Part shown: positions 1 through 8,096 of the stretch, one piece after another
Layout of the letters: every line of letters begins with the position of its first letter
How positions within the stretch are numbered: the first letter of the stretch is position 1
Source: Variovorax paradoxus B4
GTDB lineage: Bacteria > Pseudomonadota > Gammaproteobacteria > Burkholderiales > Burkholderiaceae_C
Direction: 5' to 3'
NCBI RefSeq assembly: GCF_000463015.1
Contig: NC_022247.1
Location: 4,526,001 to 4,590,000 of the forward strand
Length of the DNA stretch: 64,000 bases
Notes under the pieces: model-generated
What the model saw: only the letters and a program-made list of their open reading frames with translations
Told to the model about the DNA's origin: nothing
Databases searched by the model: none
Made by a program: the position numbers and the translations under genes

Positions 1-924
1 ATCACGACGGACGTGGGACGCGAGGAAATGGATTCCATTCGCAAGACGGCTGGCGAGCTGGCGGACATCAGCAGCGAAACCCTGCACCAGAGCCAGATCC
101 AGGTGATGAAGTCGCTGCGGCTGGCGCGCATCGGTACCGCCATCGTGGCGCTTGCCGCATTCATTGCCTTCTTCCTGTACCTGCGGCAGGCGCATGCGCT
201 GCGCTCCATCGGTGAGCGCCAGCAGGAAACGCTGCAGCGCGAGCGCAACGCGCTCGAAGACGAAGTGCGCGAACGCACCGCATCGCTGGCCGAACTGGCC
301 ACCCACCTGCAGGACGTGCGCGAAACCGAGCGCGGCTATCTCGCGCGGGAACTGCACGACGAGCTCGGCTCGCTGCTGACCGCCGCCAAGCTGGACGTCG
401 CCCGCCTCAAGTCGAGGCTGCTGGAGGCGCCCGACGCCACCCAGCGGCTGCAGCACCTGACCGAGCTGCTCAACAGCGGCATCGCGCTCAAGCGCCGCAT
501 CATCGAAGACCTGCGGCCGTCGTCGCTGTCGAATCTCGGGCTGGTCGCCTCGCTCGAGATTCTCGGTCGCGAGTTCGCCGAGCGCTCGGGCATCCAGGTC
601 CAGATGGCGCTGGAACCGGTGGCCATGGACGAATCGCGCCAGCTCACGATCTACCGCATGGTGCAGGAGAGCCTGACCAACATCGGCAAATACGCCGAGG
701 CCAGCGAAGCGACGATCGTCCTGAAGAACTACGAGAGCCACGCGGTCGTGGAAGTGGCCGACAACGGAAAGGGCTTCGACCCCCAGCGCGTGCGTCCGTC
801 GACGCACGGACTCGCCGGCATGCGCCACCGGGTCGAGACGGCCCGCGGCAAGCTCACGATCTCGTCGACGCCGGGCCGGGGAACCCGCGTGAGCGCCATG
901 CTGCCCATCGCGAAGCCGATCTGA
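1..924 (+). CDS. Sensor histidine kinase, NarL/HisKA_3 type (5' end outside window)
   Basis: C-terminal part of a membrane sensor kinase. The frame is open to base 1, so the real start lies upstream; a GTG at 13 is only an internal candidate. Counting from that GTG, one membrane segment lies near residues 38-58, a coiled-coil linker follows, then a HisKA_3 dimerisation domain with the phospho-acceptor His115 in RELHDELGS. A HATPase_c domain follows, with the N-box Asn223, DNGKGF at 250-255 and GLAGMRHRV at 266-274. The residues before the membrane segment look like the end of a CHASE3-type periplasmic sensor (inference). The partner response regulator is not in the window and would be expected upstream. 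The signal is unknown. Confidence 0.85.
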   Translation: MTTDVGREEMDSIRKTAGELADISSETLHQSQIQVMKSLRLARIGTAIVALAAFIAFFLYLRQAHALRSIGERQQETLQRERNALEDEVRERTASLAELATHLQDVRETERGYLARELHDELGSLLTAAKLDVARLKSRLLEAPDATQRLQHLTELLNSGIALKRRIIEDLRPSSLSNLGLVASLEILGREFAERSGIQVQMALEPVAMDESRQLTIYRMVQESLTNIGKYAEASEATIVLKNYESHAVVEVADNGKGFDPQRVRPSTHGLAGMRHRVETARGKLTISSTPGRGTRVSAMLPIAKPI

Positions 925-1114
925 GCTCCGGCCGGCACCCCTTCGGTATTTCCGCATGGATCCGCGCGCGAGGAACTCGGCCATCTCCTACGCTCCCCGC
1001 GCCCAGCCGCTGACAGCCCCTCGCAGGGGGTCCACTTAAGGTTGGCCATGTGCTGTTCATTCCTCTTTGAACGAGCAATTTCGAAACGACGAGCGAAGCC
1101 TCGAAGGAGTCCAC
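925..1114. other. Intergenic leader between kinase and DUF1328 gene
   Basis: No gene is seen here. A short GC hairpin (CCCCT at 1017-1021 pairing with AGGGG at 1025-1029) follows the kinase but has no T-tract, so termination is uncertain. An AAGGAG ribosome binding site at 1104-1109 serves the next gene. Confidence 0.4.
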
Positions 1115-1279
1115 ATGTTGTATTACGCCGTGGTGTTTCTGGTCATCGCGCTGATTGCCGCCGTGTTCGGCTTCGGCGGCATTGCAGCCAGCGCGGTAGG
1201 GATCGCCAAGATCCTTTTCGTGATCTTCGCCGTGCTTGCCATCGCCAGTTTCCTGGCCGGCTTGCTACGACGCAAGTAG
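1115..1279 (+). CDS. DUF1328 (UPF0391, YtjA-like) small membrane protein
   Basis: A 54-residue, almost entirely hydrophobic peptide with two membrane spans and a basic LRRK C-terminus. The glycine/alanine-rich first helix ([13 protein letters not shown]) is typical of the DUF1328 family. An upstream in-frame ATG at 1067 exists, but the AAGGAG site five bases before 1115 decides the start. Function is unknown; family members are commonly seen among general-stress or envelope genes, and the following genes fit that setting. Confidence 0.85.
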   Translation: MLYYAVVFLVIALIAAVFGFGGIAASAVGIAKILFVIFAVLAIASFLAGLLRRK

Positions 1280-1333
1280 CGTAGGTACGATCCACAGGCT
1301 CCCGCAATTCATCTCTCCCGGAAAGGAAAATTC

Positions 1334-1708
1334 ATGAACACGACCAAGACTCCCTCGCAACTTGCCGACGAGGCCCGCCAGACCGCCAACGATGCGGTGG
1401 AAACGACCCGGGCTTATGCACAGAACGCGGTGAATGCGGCCGGCGAGAAGGTCCGCGAATTGCGCCGCGACGCGGAACCTGCGGTCGAGCAACTGGCAGC
1501 ACGCGTACAGCAGGCGGTGCAGCGCGGCCTCGATGCAGCCTCGACCACGAGCGCACGCGCACAGCGCCGGCTGGAACAGGCGGCTGACGTCACCGGACGC
1601 TACATCTCCGACCAGCCCGTGCGCTCGGTGCTGATTGCAGCCGCAGCCGGCGCCGCGATCACCGCCCTCATCGTGCTGGCCAGCCGCAACCGCCGGGACG
1701 ACTATTGA
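1334..1708 (+). CDS. DUF883-like membrane-anchored protein (YqjD/ElaB type)
   Basis: A 124-residue protein with a long, alanine-rich, charged amphipathic helix (residues about 5-90), then one C-terminal membrane span rich in Ala (IAAAAGAAITALIVLA) and a short RNRRDDY tail. This layout matches the DUF883/YqjD/ElaB family, whose E. coli members are inner-membrane tail-anchored and associate with ribosomes in stationary phase. A purine-rich GGAAAGGAAAA site precedes the ATG. It is the first of three genes resembling the yqjD-yqjE-yqjK cluster. Confidence 0.75.
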   Translation: MNTTKTPSQLADEARQTANDAVETTRAYAQNAVNAAGEKVRELRRDAEPAVEQLAARVQQAVQRGLDAASTTSARAQRRLEQAADVTGRYISDQPVRSVLIAAAAGAAITALIVLASRNRRDDY

Positions 1709-1750
1709 TCCGCTGAAGACGCGCACGCAGTTCCACCGATTCCGCGCACC

Positions 1751-2134
1751 ATGCTTCATCCGATTTTTTCCACGGTGCTCGGGCATCCGGAACTCATCGC
1801 CGACCACGCCGCCAATTACGCCGCCCTGATAAGACAGGAAGCCTCGGAAGCGGGGCGCGGCCTCGTTGCCCGCATCGTTGCCGGCGTGCTGGCGGCGGCC
1901 AGCGCCATGCTCGCCCTGGGGCTCATCGGCGTTGCCGTGTTGCTGGGCGTGCTTCAAGGCAGCTTCCACTGGGTCCTGGTGGTGGTGCCCGGCGTTGCAC
2001 TGGTGATCGCCGCGATCTGCGCCTGGATGGCGGCCCGGCCGTTCCCCGGCTATGGATTCGACGATCTGCGTGCCCAGGTCGATGCCGACCTGAGGGCATT
2101 GCACGAAGCGGGAGCTCGCCATGAACGCAACTGA
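1751..2134 (+). CDS. Holin-like membrane protein (DUF1469/YqjE type)
   Basis: A 127-residue protein with two hydrophobic segments (about residues 38-65 and 73-98) separated by a short turn, and a charged C-terminus. Its size, two-helix hairpin and place after the YqjD-like gene match the YqjE/phage holin family. Its last 14 bases overlap the next gene, so the pair is probably translationally coupled. Nothing indicates a lytic role. The molecular function is unknown. Confidence 0.7.
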   Translation: MLHPIFSTVLGHPELIADHAANYAALIRQEASEAGRGLVARIVAGVLAAASAMLALGLIGVAVLLGVLQGSFHWVLVVVPGVALVIAAICAWMAARPFPGYGFDDLRAQVDADLRALHEAGARHERN

Positions 2135-2609
2135 GCGCAGTTTCCTGACGCCGCAGGAGCGGCTGGCCGTCTCGCGCCGTGCGCTCGTCAGGCAGCTGAA
2201 CGGCGAGGACGAGCCGGAGGACGGCTACCGCGGCAGGCGCCGCACAGCGCAGGAACATCCGGCAGGGATGCACGCCGCCGGCGAACCGATGGACCGTGAG
2301 TCCTCGGCGCGCAGCCGCAATCAATGGACATCGATGGCGCGCAGCATGACCGAGCGCTGGTGGCGCCGTCATCCGGCCCACGCGGTGGGCCAGCTTGCGC
2401 GCCCCGTGCTCGAACACTATGCCCGCAAGGAACCCGCCAAGCTCATGGCGCTGGCGGCAGCCACGGGGGCGGTGATCGTGCTGACCAAGCCGTGGCGCCT
2501 GCTCTCCTTCACGGCGGTGCTGGCGGCTGTACTCAAGACATCCGACGTGGCTGACGTCGTCAACACGTTGATGCAGAAAAACACTAGCCCACGAAAGGAT
2601 TCTCCATGA
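2121..2609 (+). CDS. Uncharacterised protein in YqjK position
   Basis: A 162-residue basic protein. The N-terminal 110 residues are hydrophilic and Arg-rich; after them comes one or two weakly hydrophobic segments (LMALAAATGAVIVLTKPWRLLSFTAVL is the region around residues 110-135, given here by position and composition). It overlaps the preceding gene by 14 bases and the next gene by ATGA. I do not recognise a domain. Its place after the YqjE-like gene suggests a YqjK-type role, but similarity was not shown. Confidence 0.6.
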   Translation: MNATERSFLTPQERLAVSRRALVRQLNGEDEPEDGYRGRRRTAQEHPAGMHAAGEPMDRESSARSRNQWTSMARSMTERWWRRHPAHAVGQLARPVLEHYARKEPAKLMALAAATGAVIVLTKPWRLLSFTAVLAAVLKTSDVADVVNTLMQKNTSPRKDSP

Positions 2610-3166
2610 ATGCCCATGCTTCCACCGCCAAGGGTGCGGCAGGACATCAGCGCCTGGTGCTCGACGAACAGGCCATCGGTGCCGCGGCCAAGAGCCTCGA
2701 CGAAGGAGCGGTCACGCCCAGCTACGGCCCCTGGCGCGACGATGTCCTCAAGCTGCTGAACGACGCGCTGGCCACCGAGCTGGTCTGCGTGCTGCGCTAC
2801 AAGCGCCACTATTTCACTGCCAACGGCGTGTCGTCGCCGAAGATCGCCGAAGAATTCCTGGTGCACGCCAACGCAGAGTCGGGCCATGCCGACCGCATTG
2901 CGGAACGCATCGTGCAGCTGGGCGGAGAGCCGGACTTCGATCCAACGCACCTGCTCGATCGCAGCCACGCCAGCTACGACGAGTCCACCGAACTGCAGGC
3001 CATGGTGCGCGCCAATCTCGTGGCCGAGCGCATCGCCGTGGAAACCTATCGGCAGATGATCGCGCTGATCGGCGACAAGGATCCGACCACCCGGCGCATG
3101 CTGGAAGACATTCTTTCCGACGAGGAAGAGCACGCGGACGAGCTCAAGGACTGGCTCGGCCACTGA
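2606..3166 (+). CDS. Ferritin-like diiron protein (bacterioferritin family)
   Basis: A 186-residue four-helix-bundle protein. Candidate diiron ligands are Glu58, Glu91 with His94 (ESGH), Glu141 and Glu173 with His176 (EEEH), spaced as in ferritin/bacterioferritin proteins. There is an extra N-terminal tail of about 40 residues compared with classical bacterioferritin. The start overlaps the upstream stop (ATGA), so it is translated as part of the stress/envelope cluster. Likely role: iron storage or protection against iron-driven oxidation; DNA binding of the Dps kind cannot be judged. Confidence 0.8.
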   Translation: MNAHASTAKGAAGHQRLVLDEQAIGAAAKSLDEGAVTPSYGPWRDDVLKLLNDALATELVCVLRYKRHYFTANGVSSPKIAEEFLVHANAESGHADRIAERIVQLGGEPDFDPTHLLDRSHASYDESTELQAMVRANLVAERIAVETYRQMIALIGDKDPTTRRMLEDILSDEEEHADELKDWLGH

Positions 3167-3207
3167 GCGCGGTCTCCGGGGCCGAAAGCGGCCCTCTCTC
3201 TCCCAGC

Positions 3208-3235
3208 AAAAAAGCCCGGACGAACCGGGCTTTTT
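3208..3235. terminator. Bidirectional rho-independent terminator
   Basis: Stem GCCCGG (3214-3219) and CCGGGC (3225-3230) with loop ACGAA, flanked by six A on the left and five T on the right. It can end the ferritin-like gene on the plus strand and the BON lipoprotein gene on the minus strand. Confidence 0.9.
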
Positions 3236-3259
3236 ACTGGGAGAGAGCGAAGGAAACGG

Positions 3260-3760
3260 TCAGCCCTTGACCTCGAGCTGGTTGTTCACCGAGGTCACAC
3301 CCTGCACGCCCTTGGCGATTTCCTCGGCGCGCGCCTTGGCTGCCGCCGTGGGTGCGGGGCCCTTCAGGCTCACAACGCCGCCCTTGGTGTCGACGTCGAT
3401 CTTGATCGCACTCAGATCCGGATCCTTGGCAAGGCCCGCGGACACCGACGCCGTGATCGCGGCGTCGTCCACCGTGGCGCTCACGGCAGCGCCAGCGCTC
3501 TTTGCGGCGTCCTTCACCTCGGCGGCGGTGCTGGAGGCATCGACCTTCGCCTTGGCGTCCTTGAGCGCCTCCGCGGTCTTGGCGGCGGCCGTGTCGGCCG
3601 CCTTCTCGGTCTTTGCGATGGCGCTGTCGAGCTTCTCGCCCGCCGTGCGGTTGCCCGCGTTGTCGCACGCAGCGAGGGTCAGCGCGGCGCCGGCCAGCAG
3701 CACGGCGAACCATGCGCGCGAAGACGGCATGGCGATGATTGCTTGACGAATATTGTTCAT
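3260..3760 (-). CDS. BON-domain lipoprotein
   Basis: A 166-residue protein with a lipoprotein signal peptide ending in LAAC (Cys32). An Ala/Lys-rich helical stretch follows (about 40-90), then one BON domain (about 93-160) with the usual glycine-containing turn (VDTKGGVVSLKG). BON domains in secreted proteins such as OsmY are linked to membrane protection under osmotic stress. A GGAGG site seven bases before the ATG supports the start; an internal Met11 would also keep the lipobox. It converges with the ferritin-like gene at a shared terminator. Confidence 0.85.
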   Translation of the reverse strand: MNNIRQAIIAMPSSRAWFAVLLAGAALTLAACDNAGNRTAGEKLDSAIAKTEKAADTAAAKTAEALKDAKAKVDASSTAAEVKDAAKSAGAAVSATVDDAAITASVSAGLAKDPDLSAIKIDVDTKGGVVSLKGPAPTAAAKARAEEIAKGVQGVTSVNNQLEVKG

Positions 3761-3888
3761 TTGAAATCCTCCAGTCGCTCGCAGGGAGCAGGAAAAGTCG
3801 TGGCCCGACAGAGGCCACGACTCACTCTAGCTTTCGGACCGGGCAGGCAAGGATGGCCGGCGGCGCGAAACCCTGTAGGACGGAAGGG

Positions 3889-4743
3889 TCAAGCCGTGAC
3901 GATCCAGCCCTCGAGCGGATCGAACTGCTCCGGCAAGCCGTAGCCCGGGCCGGGCGTGGAAGCGCGCTGCGCGCTCCAGGCGGCCTGCACGAGGCAAAGC
4001 ACTGCATCGATGTGGTCGCCCCGGGCGTCGCCGAGCAGCTCGATGCGCTGGGCGCCGCTGAGCGCCAGCCGCAGGCCGAGCCGCGTGGTGCCGGCCTCGA
4101 GCGCCACCAGCAGGTCGGCTCTCGCCGCCAGCCGCTCGGGCGTCTGCTTCGCAGGCTCGTCGCTCTTGTAGCTGCGGCGCCCGACCAGTTCGCGCGCGAG
4201 CAGCCCCGGATAGGCCTCCAGCGCCACGCGGCTGCCGTTGCTGCCGACGTGCAGCCCCGGCAGGCTCGCGCCCGCGTCCAGGAGCGGCGGCACGCCCGCA
4301 TGGAGCATGAAGGCCACGGGCGGGTTGACCCATTTCATCGACGTGCTCGAACCGGCAGGCCCGTCGGTCGCCCGGTGCGCGAACTTGCCGCCGACCGGGC
4401 GGGCGGCACAGAAGGCCGCGAAGGTGGTGCGGATCTCGGCGCGGCTCAGGCCCGCATAGTGGCTCATGAGCGCATTCCACTCCCGCGGCCATTGCAGATG
4501 CTCCACCAGTTCGCGCGGAAGCCCGAATGGAAAATCGAAGCCGCCGATCCACGCCGGTTCGCGGCGCAGCCACCCGGCCCAGGCATCGAGTGCCGTGAAG
4601 CGCTGCAGGCCCGCCAGCACCAGTTCGCCCACATCGCCGCTGGTGCTGCCGATGCTGCCGATGCTGCCGCTGGCCACGACGATCGGCTTTCGCGAAGTGG
4701 GTGCGCAAGAGAAATCGCAGCCGAACAGCAGCGCCGGGCTCAT
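3889..4743 (-). CDS. DUF429 domain protein
   Basis: A 284-residue protein starting at MSPALLFGCDFSCAP. An Asp in the first strand (GCDFS), the GGFDFPFGLP motif and a late acidic DHIDAVLC motif resemble the RNase H-like fold assigned to DUF429 proteins. The family has no firmly known function. The stop of the EamA gene lies five bases upstream, so the two are probably co-transcribed. A longer frame reaches further upstream but overlaps the EamA gene, so the ATG at 4743 is preferred. Confidence 0.75.
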   Translation of the reverse strand: MSPALLFGCDFSCAPTSRKPIVVASGSIGSIGSTSGDVGELVLAGLQRFTALDAWAGWLRREPAWIGGFDFPFGLPRELVEHLQWPREWNALMSHYAGLSRAEIRTTFAAFCAARPVGGKFAHRATDGPAGSSTSMKWVNPPVAFMLHAGVPPLLDAGASLPGLHVGSNGSRVALEAYPGLLARELVGRRSYKSDEPAKQTPERLAARADLLVALEAGTTRLGLRLALSGAQRIELLGDARGDHIDAVLCLVQAAWSAQRASTPGPGYGLPEQFDPLEGWIVTA

Positions 4744-4748
4744 CGTCC

Positions 4749-5630
4749 TCACCCCAGCGCGAGTGCCACCACGCCGGCGGCAATGAAGCCGGCACCCAGC
4801 AGCCGCAGCAGGCGGTCGCCCTCGCGCAGCAGATGGCCGCCGATCAGCGCGGCGAACAGCATCGAAACCTCGCGTGCCGGTGCGACATGGGATATGGGCG
4901 CCTGCTGCACCGCATAGAGCACGAGTACGTAGGAGACCGGGCTGATCGCCGCCACCAGCAGCGCGTACTTCCACTGCGCGCGCCACATCCGCGCAGTGGT
5001 GGCGCGGTCGTGCAGCGCCGCGGGCAGCAGCAGGCCCACGCGCACGAAGTTGCTGAAATAGTCGAGCAGGATTGGCGACATCGCCAGGAACTTCACCGCA
5101 TAGCTGTCGGCCACCGTGTAGGCCGCGATGAAGGCGCCCGTCAGCACGCCGTAGCGGATGCCCTTGTGCACCCGCGCCCGCTGGGCGGGGTCATGCTTCC
5201 TGCGCCACAGGCCCGGGCCGCCCGCCACCAGGAACACGCCGAGCACCACGCCAGCGATGCCCGCAACGCCCATGAGGCTGATGCGCTCGCCCAGGAACAG
5301 GATCGCGACCAGCGACGACAGCAGCGGGCCCGAGCCGCGCGCGAGCGGATAGACCACGGTGAGATCCGACTTGCGGTAGCCGCGCAGCAGGATGACGTAG
5401 TAGAAGACGTGCAGCACGCCGCTCAGCGCGATGAAACCCCACTCCTGCAGACCCCAGTTAGGCACCACGCGCCAGCCCAGCGTGATGCCCACGGGGGCCC
5501 ACACGATGGCCATGAACACGCCGCTCTGGAACGCGAAGCGCGCATCGCCGTTCGCCTTCTTGGCGGCGATGTTCCAACTGGCATGAATGATCCCGGCGAG
5601 CAGGATCAGCGCGAAGGCGGAAAGCGGCAC
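4749..5630 (-). CDS. EamA-family (DMT) transporter
   Basis: A 293-residue integral membrane protein with about ten predicted spans in two repeated halves, the hallmark of the drug/metabolite transporter superfamily. The first half opens with ALILLAGIIHASWNIAAKK, a typical EamA N-terminus. Substrate unknown. It is followed after five bases by the DUF429 gene. Confidence 0.85.
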   Translation of the reverse strand: MPLSAFALILLAGIIHASWNIAAKKANGDARFAFQSGVFMAIVWAPVGITLGWRVVPNWGLQEWGFIALSGVLHVFYYVILLRGYRKSDLTVVYPLARGSGPLLSSLVAILFLGERISLMGVAGIAGVVLGVFLVAGGPGLWRRKHDPAQRARVHKGIRYGVLTGAFIAAYTVADSYAVKFLAMSPILLDYFSNFVRVGLLLPAALHDRATTARMWRAQWKYALLVAAISPVSYVLVLYAVQQAPISHVAPAREVSMLFAALIGGHLLREGDRLLRLLGAGFIAAGVVALALG

Positions 5631-5645
5631 CCCGGAAAACGGGGC

Positions 5646-6068
5646 TTAATGGCGCCCGACGATGGCTGCGGTGGCCATCAACTCTTCGAGCAGCGCGAGA
5701 GAAACCTTGCCCGACACCGCGTACGGATTGAGCTCAGGCTTCTCCGAATACTTGAGCAGGGTCGAGGCATTGAGCTTGGAGAGGTTGACCTGCCCCATGG
5801 TCCAGCCGCCGAAGCGGCGCTCGGAAATTTCCTCGTAGTGCAGCAGCACCACATCCTTGTGGCGCGCATCGCGCTGGATGTGGCCATACAGTTCGCTGAT
5901 GGCCGTGCGCCCGCCTTCAATGGCTTGCAGGAAAGTGCCGGCGCCGTAGCAAAGAATGCCGGTGATGCCGCAGGCCGTGTTGTGCGTGCGCGATTGCGCG
6001 AGGATGGCTTCGACGGCCTCGGGGCTGGTATCGACGGCGCGGCTGGCGTAGAGAAGTCGGACGAGCAT
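5646..6068 (-). CDS. BLUF-domain blue-light sensor
   Basis: A 140-residue stand-alone BLUF protein. The conserved flavin-pocket residues are present: Tyr7 (LLYAS), Asn30, Gln48 (FLQAIEG) and Trp89/Met91 (GGWTMG). BLUF domains bind FAD and shift hydrogen bonding around Tyr and Gln in blue light. No output domain is attached; the 40 residues after the core probably form the capping helices, so signalling would be through a partner protein. The gene starts two bases after the folE stop, implying one transcript. The frame extends upstream inside folE, but the ATG at 6068 matches the family N-terminus. Confidence 0.9.
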   Translation of the reverse strand: MLVRLLYASRAVDTSPEAVEAILAQSRTHNTACGITGILCYGAGTFLQAIEGGRTAISELYGHIQRDARHKDVVLLHYEEISERRFGGWTMGQVNLSKLNASTLLKYSEKPELNPYAVSGKVSLALLEELMATAAIVGRH

Positions 6069-6070
6069 GT

Positions 6071-6802
6071 TCAGCTCCTTCTCGGCAGGAGGGAAAGAAA
6101 TTCGCGGCGCAGGCTCGGGTCCTTCAGGAACACGCCGCGCATCACGGAGTTGATCATCTTGCTGTCCATTTCCTTCACGCCGCGCCAGGCCATGCAGAAA
6201 TGCTCGGCTTCCATCACGAGCGCAAGGCCGTCGGGCTGCGTCTTTTCCTGGATCAGGTCGGCCAGCTGCACCACCGCCTCTTCCTGGATCTGGGGCCGGC
6301 CCATCACCCATTCGGCAAGGCGAGCGTACTTCGACAGGCCGATGACGTTGGTGTGCTCGTTGGGCATGATGCCGATCCACAGCTTGCCGATGATCGGGCA
6401 GAAGTGGTGCGAGCAGGCGCTGCGCACGGTGATCGGGCCGACGATCATCAGCTCGTTCAGGTGCTCGGCATTCGGGAATTCGGTGAGCGAAGGCGGTGCC
6501 ACATAGCGGCCCTTGAACACTTCGTTCAGGTACATCTTGGCCACGCGGCGCGCGGTGTTGCCGGTGTTGTGATCGTTCTCGAGGTCGATCACCAGGCTTT
6601 CGAGCACGCCCTTCATCTTGACCTCGACCTCGTCGAGCAGCGACTCGAGCTCGCCGGGCTCGATGAACTCGGCGATGTTGTCGTTGGCATTGAAGCGCTT
6701 GCGCGCGGCGGTCAGCCGCTCGCGGATCTTCACCGAGACGGGCGTGCCCTCGTCGTCGTTGTTGCCATCAGGGCGCGGTTCCACGTCGGTTTTCCTCAGC
6801 AT
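6071..6802 (-). CDS. folE: GTP cyclohydrolase I
   Basis: 243 residues, with an N-terminal tail of roughly 40 residues before the conserved core. It converts GTP to 7,8-dihydroneopterin triphosphate, the first step of folate synthesis. Zinc ligands are visible: Cys130 and His133 in CSHHFCP, and Cys204 in EHFCMAW, equivalent to E. coli C110/H113/C181. It is co-directional and almost contiguous with the BLUF gene. nudB, encoding the next folate-pathway step, lies 0.8 kb away on the same strand. Confidence 0.96.
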   Translation of the reverse strand: MLRKTDVEPRPDGNNDDEGTPVSVKIRERLTAARKRFNANDNIAEFIEPGELESLLDEVEVKMKGVLESLVIDLENDHNTGNTARRVAKMYLNEVFKGRYVAPPSLTEFPNAEHLNELMIVGPITVRSACSHHFCPIIGKLWIGIMPNEHTNVIGLSKYARLAEWVMGRPQIQEEAVVQLADLIQEKTQPDGLALVMEAEHFCMAWRGVKEMDSKMINSVMRGVFLKDPSLRREFLSLLPRRS

Positions 6803-6866
6803 CCGCGCATGGTATCAGCGAACGCATTTTGGCAGTGCCCGGCGGGGAACACCGCGCCAGCACAGC

Positions 6867-7619
6867 TCATGCCAGCGCGAAATCGGCCACCAGCGGCAGG
6901 TGGTCGGACATGCGCGCCCAGATGGGCCCGCGCGGCACCGAACAGGCCACAGGTTCGAGCTGGCGCCCGTAGACGAAATCGAGCTGCGCCACCGGCAGCC
7001 GCGAGGGGTAAGTGAGGGTTCGCGGCCCGCGCAGGTCGCTGGTGTCGCGCAGGCCCATCGCGTTCATGGCGTAGCGCATGCGTGCGCCCCAGTCGTTGAA
7101 GTCGCCCGCGACGACCACCGCCTCGCCGGCGGGCACCTCGCGTTCGATGAACTCGCGCAGCCGGGCGACCTGCCGCACGCGGCTGCCCTTGATGAGCCCC
7201 AGGTGCACCACGATCGCATGCACCGGCCGGCCCTCCACTTCGATGACGACATGCAGCAGGCCGCGCTGCTCGAAGCGGTGGTCGGAAATGTCCTGGTGGC
7301 CGGTGCGGATCACCGGCCAGCGGGTGAGGAGCGCATTGCCGTGCTCGCCGTGGCGCGTGATGGCGTTGGTTTCGTAGACGGCGGTATAGCCCTCGGGCGC
7401 GAGGAAGTCGGCCTGCGGAAGCTCGGGCCAGCGCTCGAAGCGCGCCTCGGCCTGCCGGTTCATCTTGCGCACTTCCTGCAGGCAGACGATGTCGGCGTCG
7501 AGCTGCTCGATGGCATGCCCCAGGTTGTGGATCTCCAGGCGCCGGGCCAGCCCGATGCCCTGCACACCCTTGTGGATGTTGTAGGTGGCCACCCGAAGGT
7601 TGTATGCCGGCAGGTTCAT
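6867..7619 (-). CDS. Endonuclease/exonuclease/phosphatase-family hydrolase
   Basis: 250 residues with the EEP fold signatures: Asn14 in TYNIHKG, Glu49 in CLQEVR, GDFND in the middle and SDHLP near the end. These are the metal and catalytic residues of the DNase I-like superfamily. The substrate (DNA, phospholipid or inositol phosphate) cannot be fixed from sequence. It overlaps the nudB stop by ATGA. A longer frame starts upstream inside nudB, but MNLPAYNLRVATYNIHKG is the natural N-terminus. Confidence 0.85.
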   Translation of the reverse strand: MNLPAYNLRVATYNIHKGVQGIGLARRLEIHNLGHAIEQLDADIVCLQEVRKMNRQAEARFERWPELPQADFLAPEGYTAVYETNAITRHGEHGNALLTRWPVIRTGHQDISDHRFEQRGLLHVVIEVEGRPVHAIVVHLGLIKGSRVRQVARLREFIEREVPAGEAVVVAGDFNDWGARMRYAMNAMGLRDTSDLRGPRTLTYPSRLPVAQLDFVYGRQLEPVACSVPRGPIWARMSDHLPLVADFALA

Positions 7620-8089
7620 CGCACAAATTCTGGCAGCAACAGAATGGCTTCGGCGTTCGACGGGGAAAAGCACGCATCGGCGGCCTCGCGGTAGGGCAGC
7701 CACTTCCAGTGGGTGTGCTCCCGCGGCGCGAGGACGGGTACCAGGCGCTCGGGCACGCAGAGACCGAACAGATGCTCGGTGTTGTGCGTCACGCCGGGCG
7801 CATAGCGCGAGCGCCAGCGCGGATAGATCTCGTAGACGTTGCGCAGCTGCCAGTCGACCAGCTGCGACGCGAGCGGGCTGCCCTCGCCGCACTGGATGCC
7901 GGTTTCCTCGGCCACCTCGCGCGCCGCGGTGAGCGCCAGCGGTTCGTCGGCGAGGTCCTTGCTGCCGGTGACCGACTGCCAGAAGTCGTCGGCATCGGCA
8001 CGGCGGATCAGCAGCACCTCGAGCGCAGGCGTGTGGATGACGACCAGCACCGACTCCGGAATCTTCCAGGGCCGGTTGCTGGCGGTCAT
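7616..8089 (-). CDS. nudB: Dihydroneopterin triphosphate diphosphatase (Nudix)
   Basis: 157 residues. The N-terminus (KIPESVLVVIHT), FWQSVTGS and RYAPGVTHNTEH segments match NudB, which removes pyrophosphate from dihydroneopterin triphosphate, the product of FolE. The Nudix box reads GSKDLADEP followed by REVAEETGI, one residue longer between the Gly and the RE pair than the canonical G-x5-E-x7-RE spacing of E. coli NudB. It overlaps the downstream hydrolase (ATGA) and follows aspS by seven bases. Confidence 0.88.
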   Translation of the reverse strand: MTASNRPWKIPESVLVVIHTPALEVLLIRRADADDFWQSVTGSKDLADEPLALTAAREVAEETGIQCGEGSPLASQLVDWQLRNVYEIYPRWRSRYAPGVTHNTEHLFGLCVPERLVPVLAPREHTHWKWLPYREAADACFSPSNAEAILLLPEFVR

Positions 8090-8096
8090 GGGCGCA

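Noticed and set aside
4701..6506. Long plus-strand frame across EamA, BLUF and folE genes
   Set aside because: It spans three well-supported minus-strand genes and shows low-complexity shadow composition.
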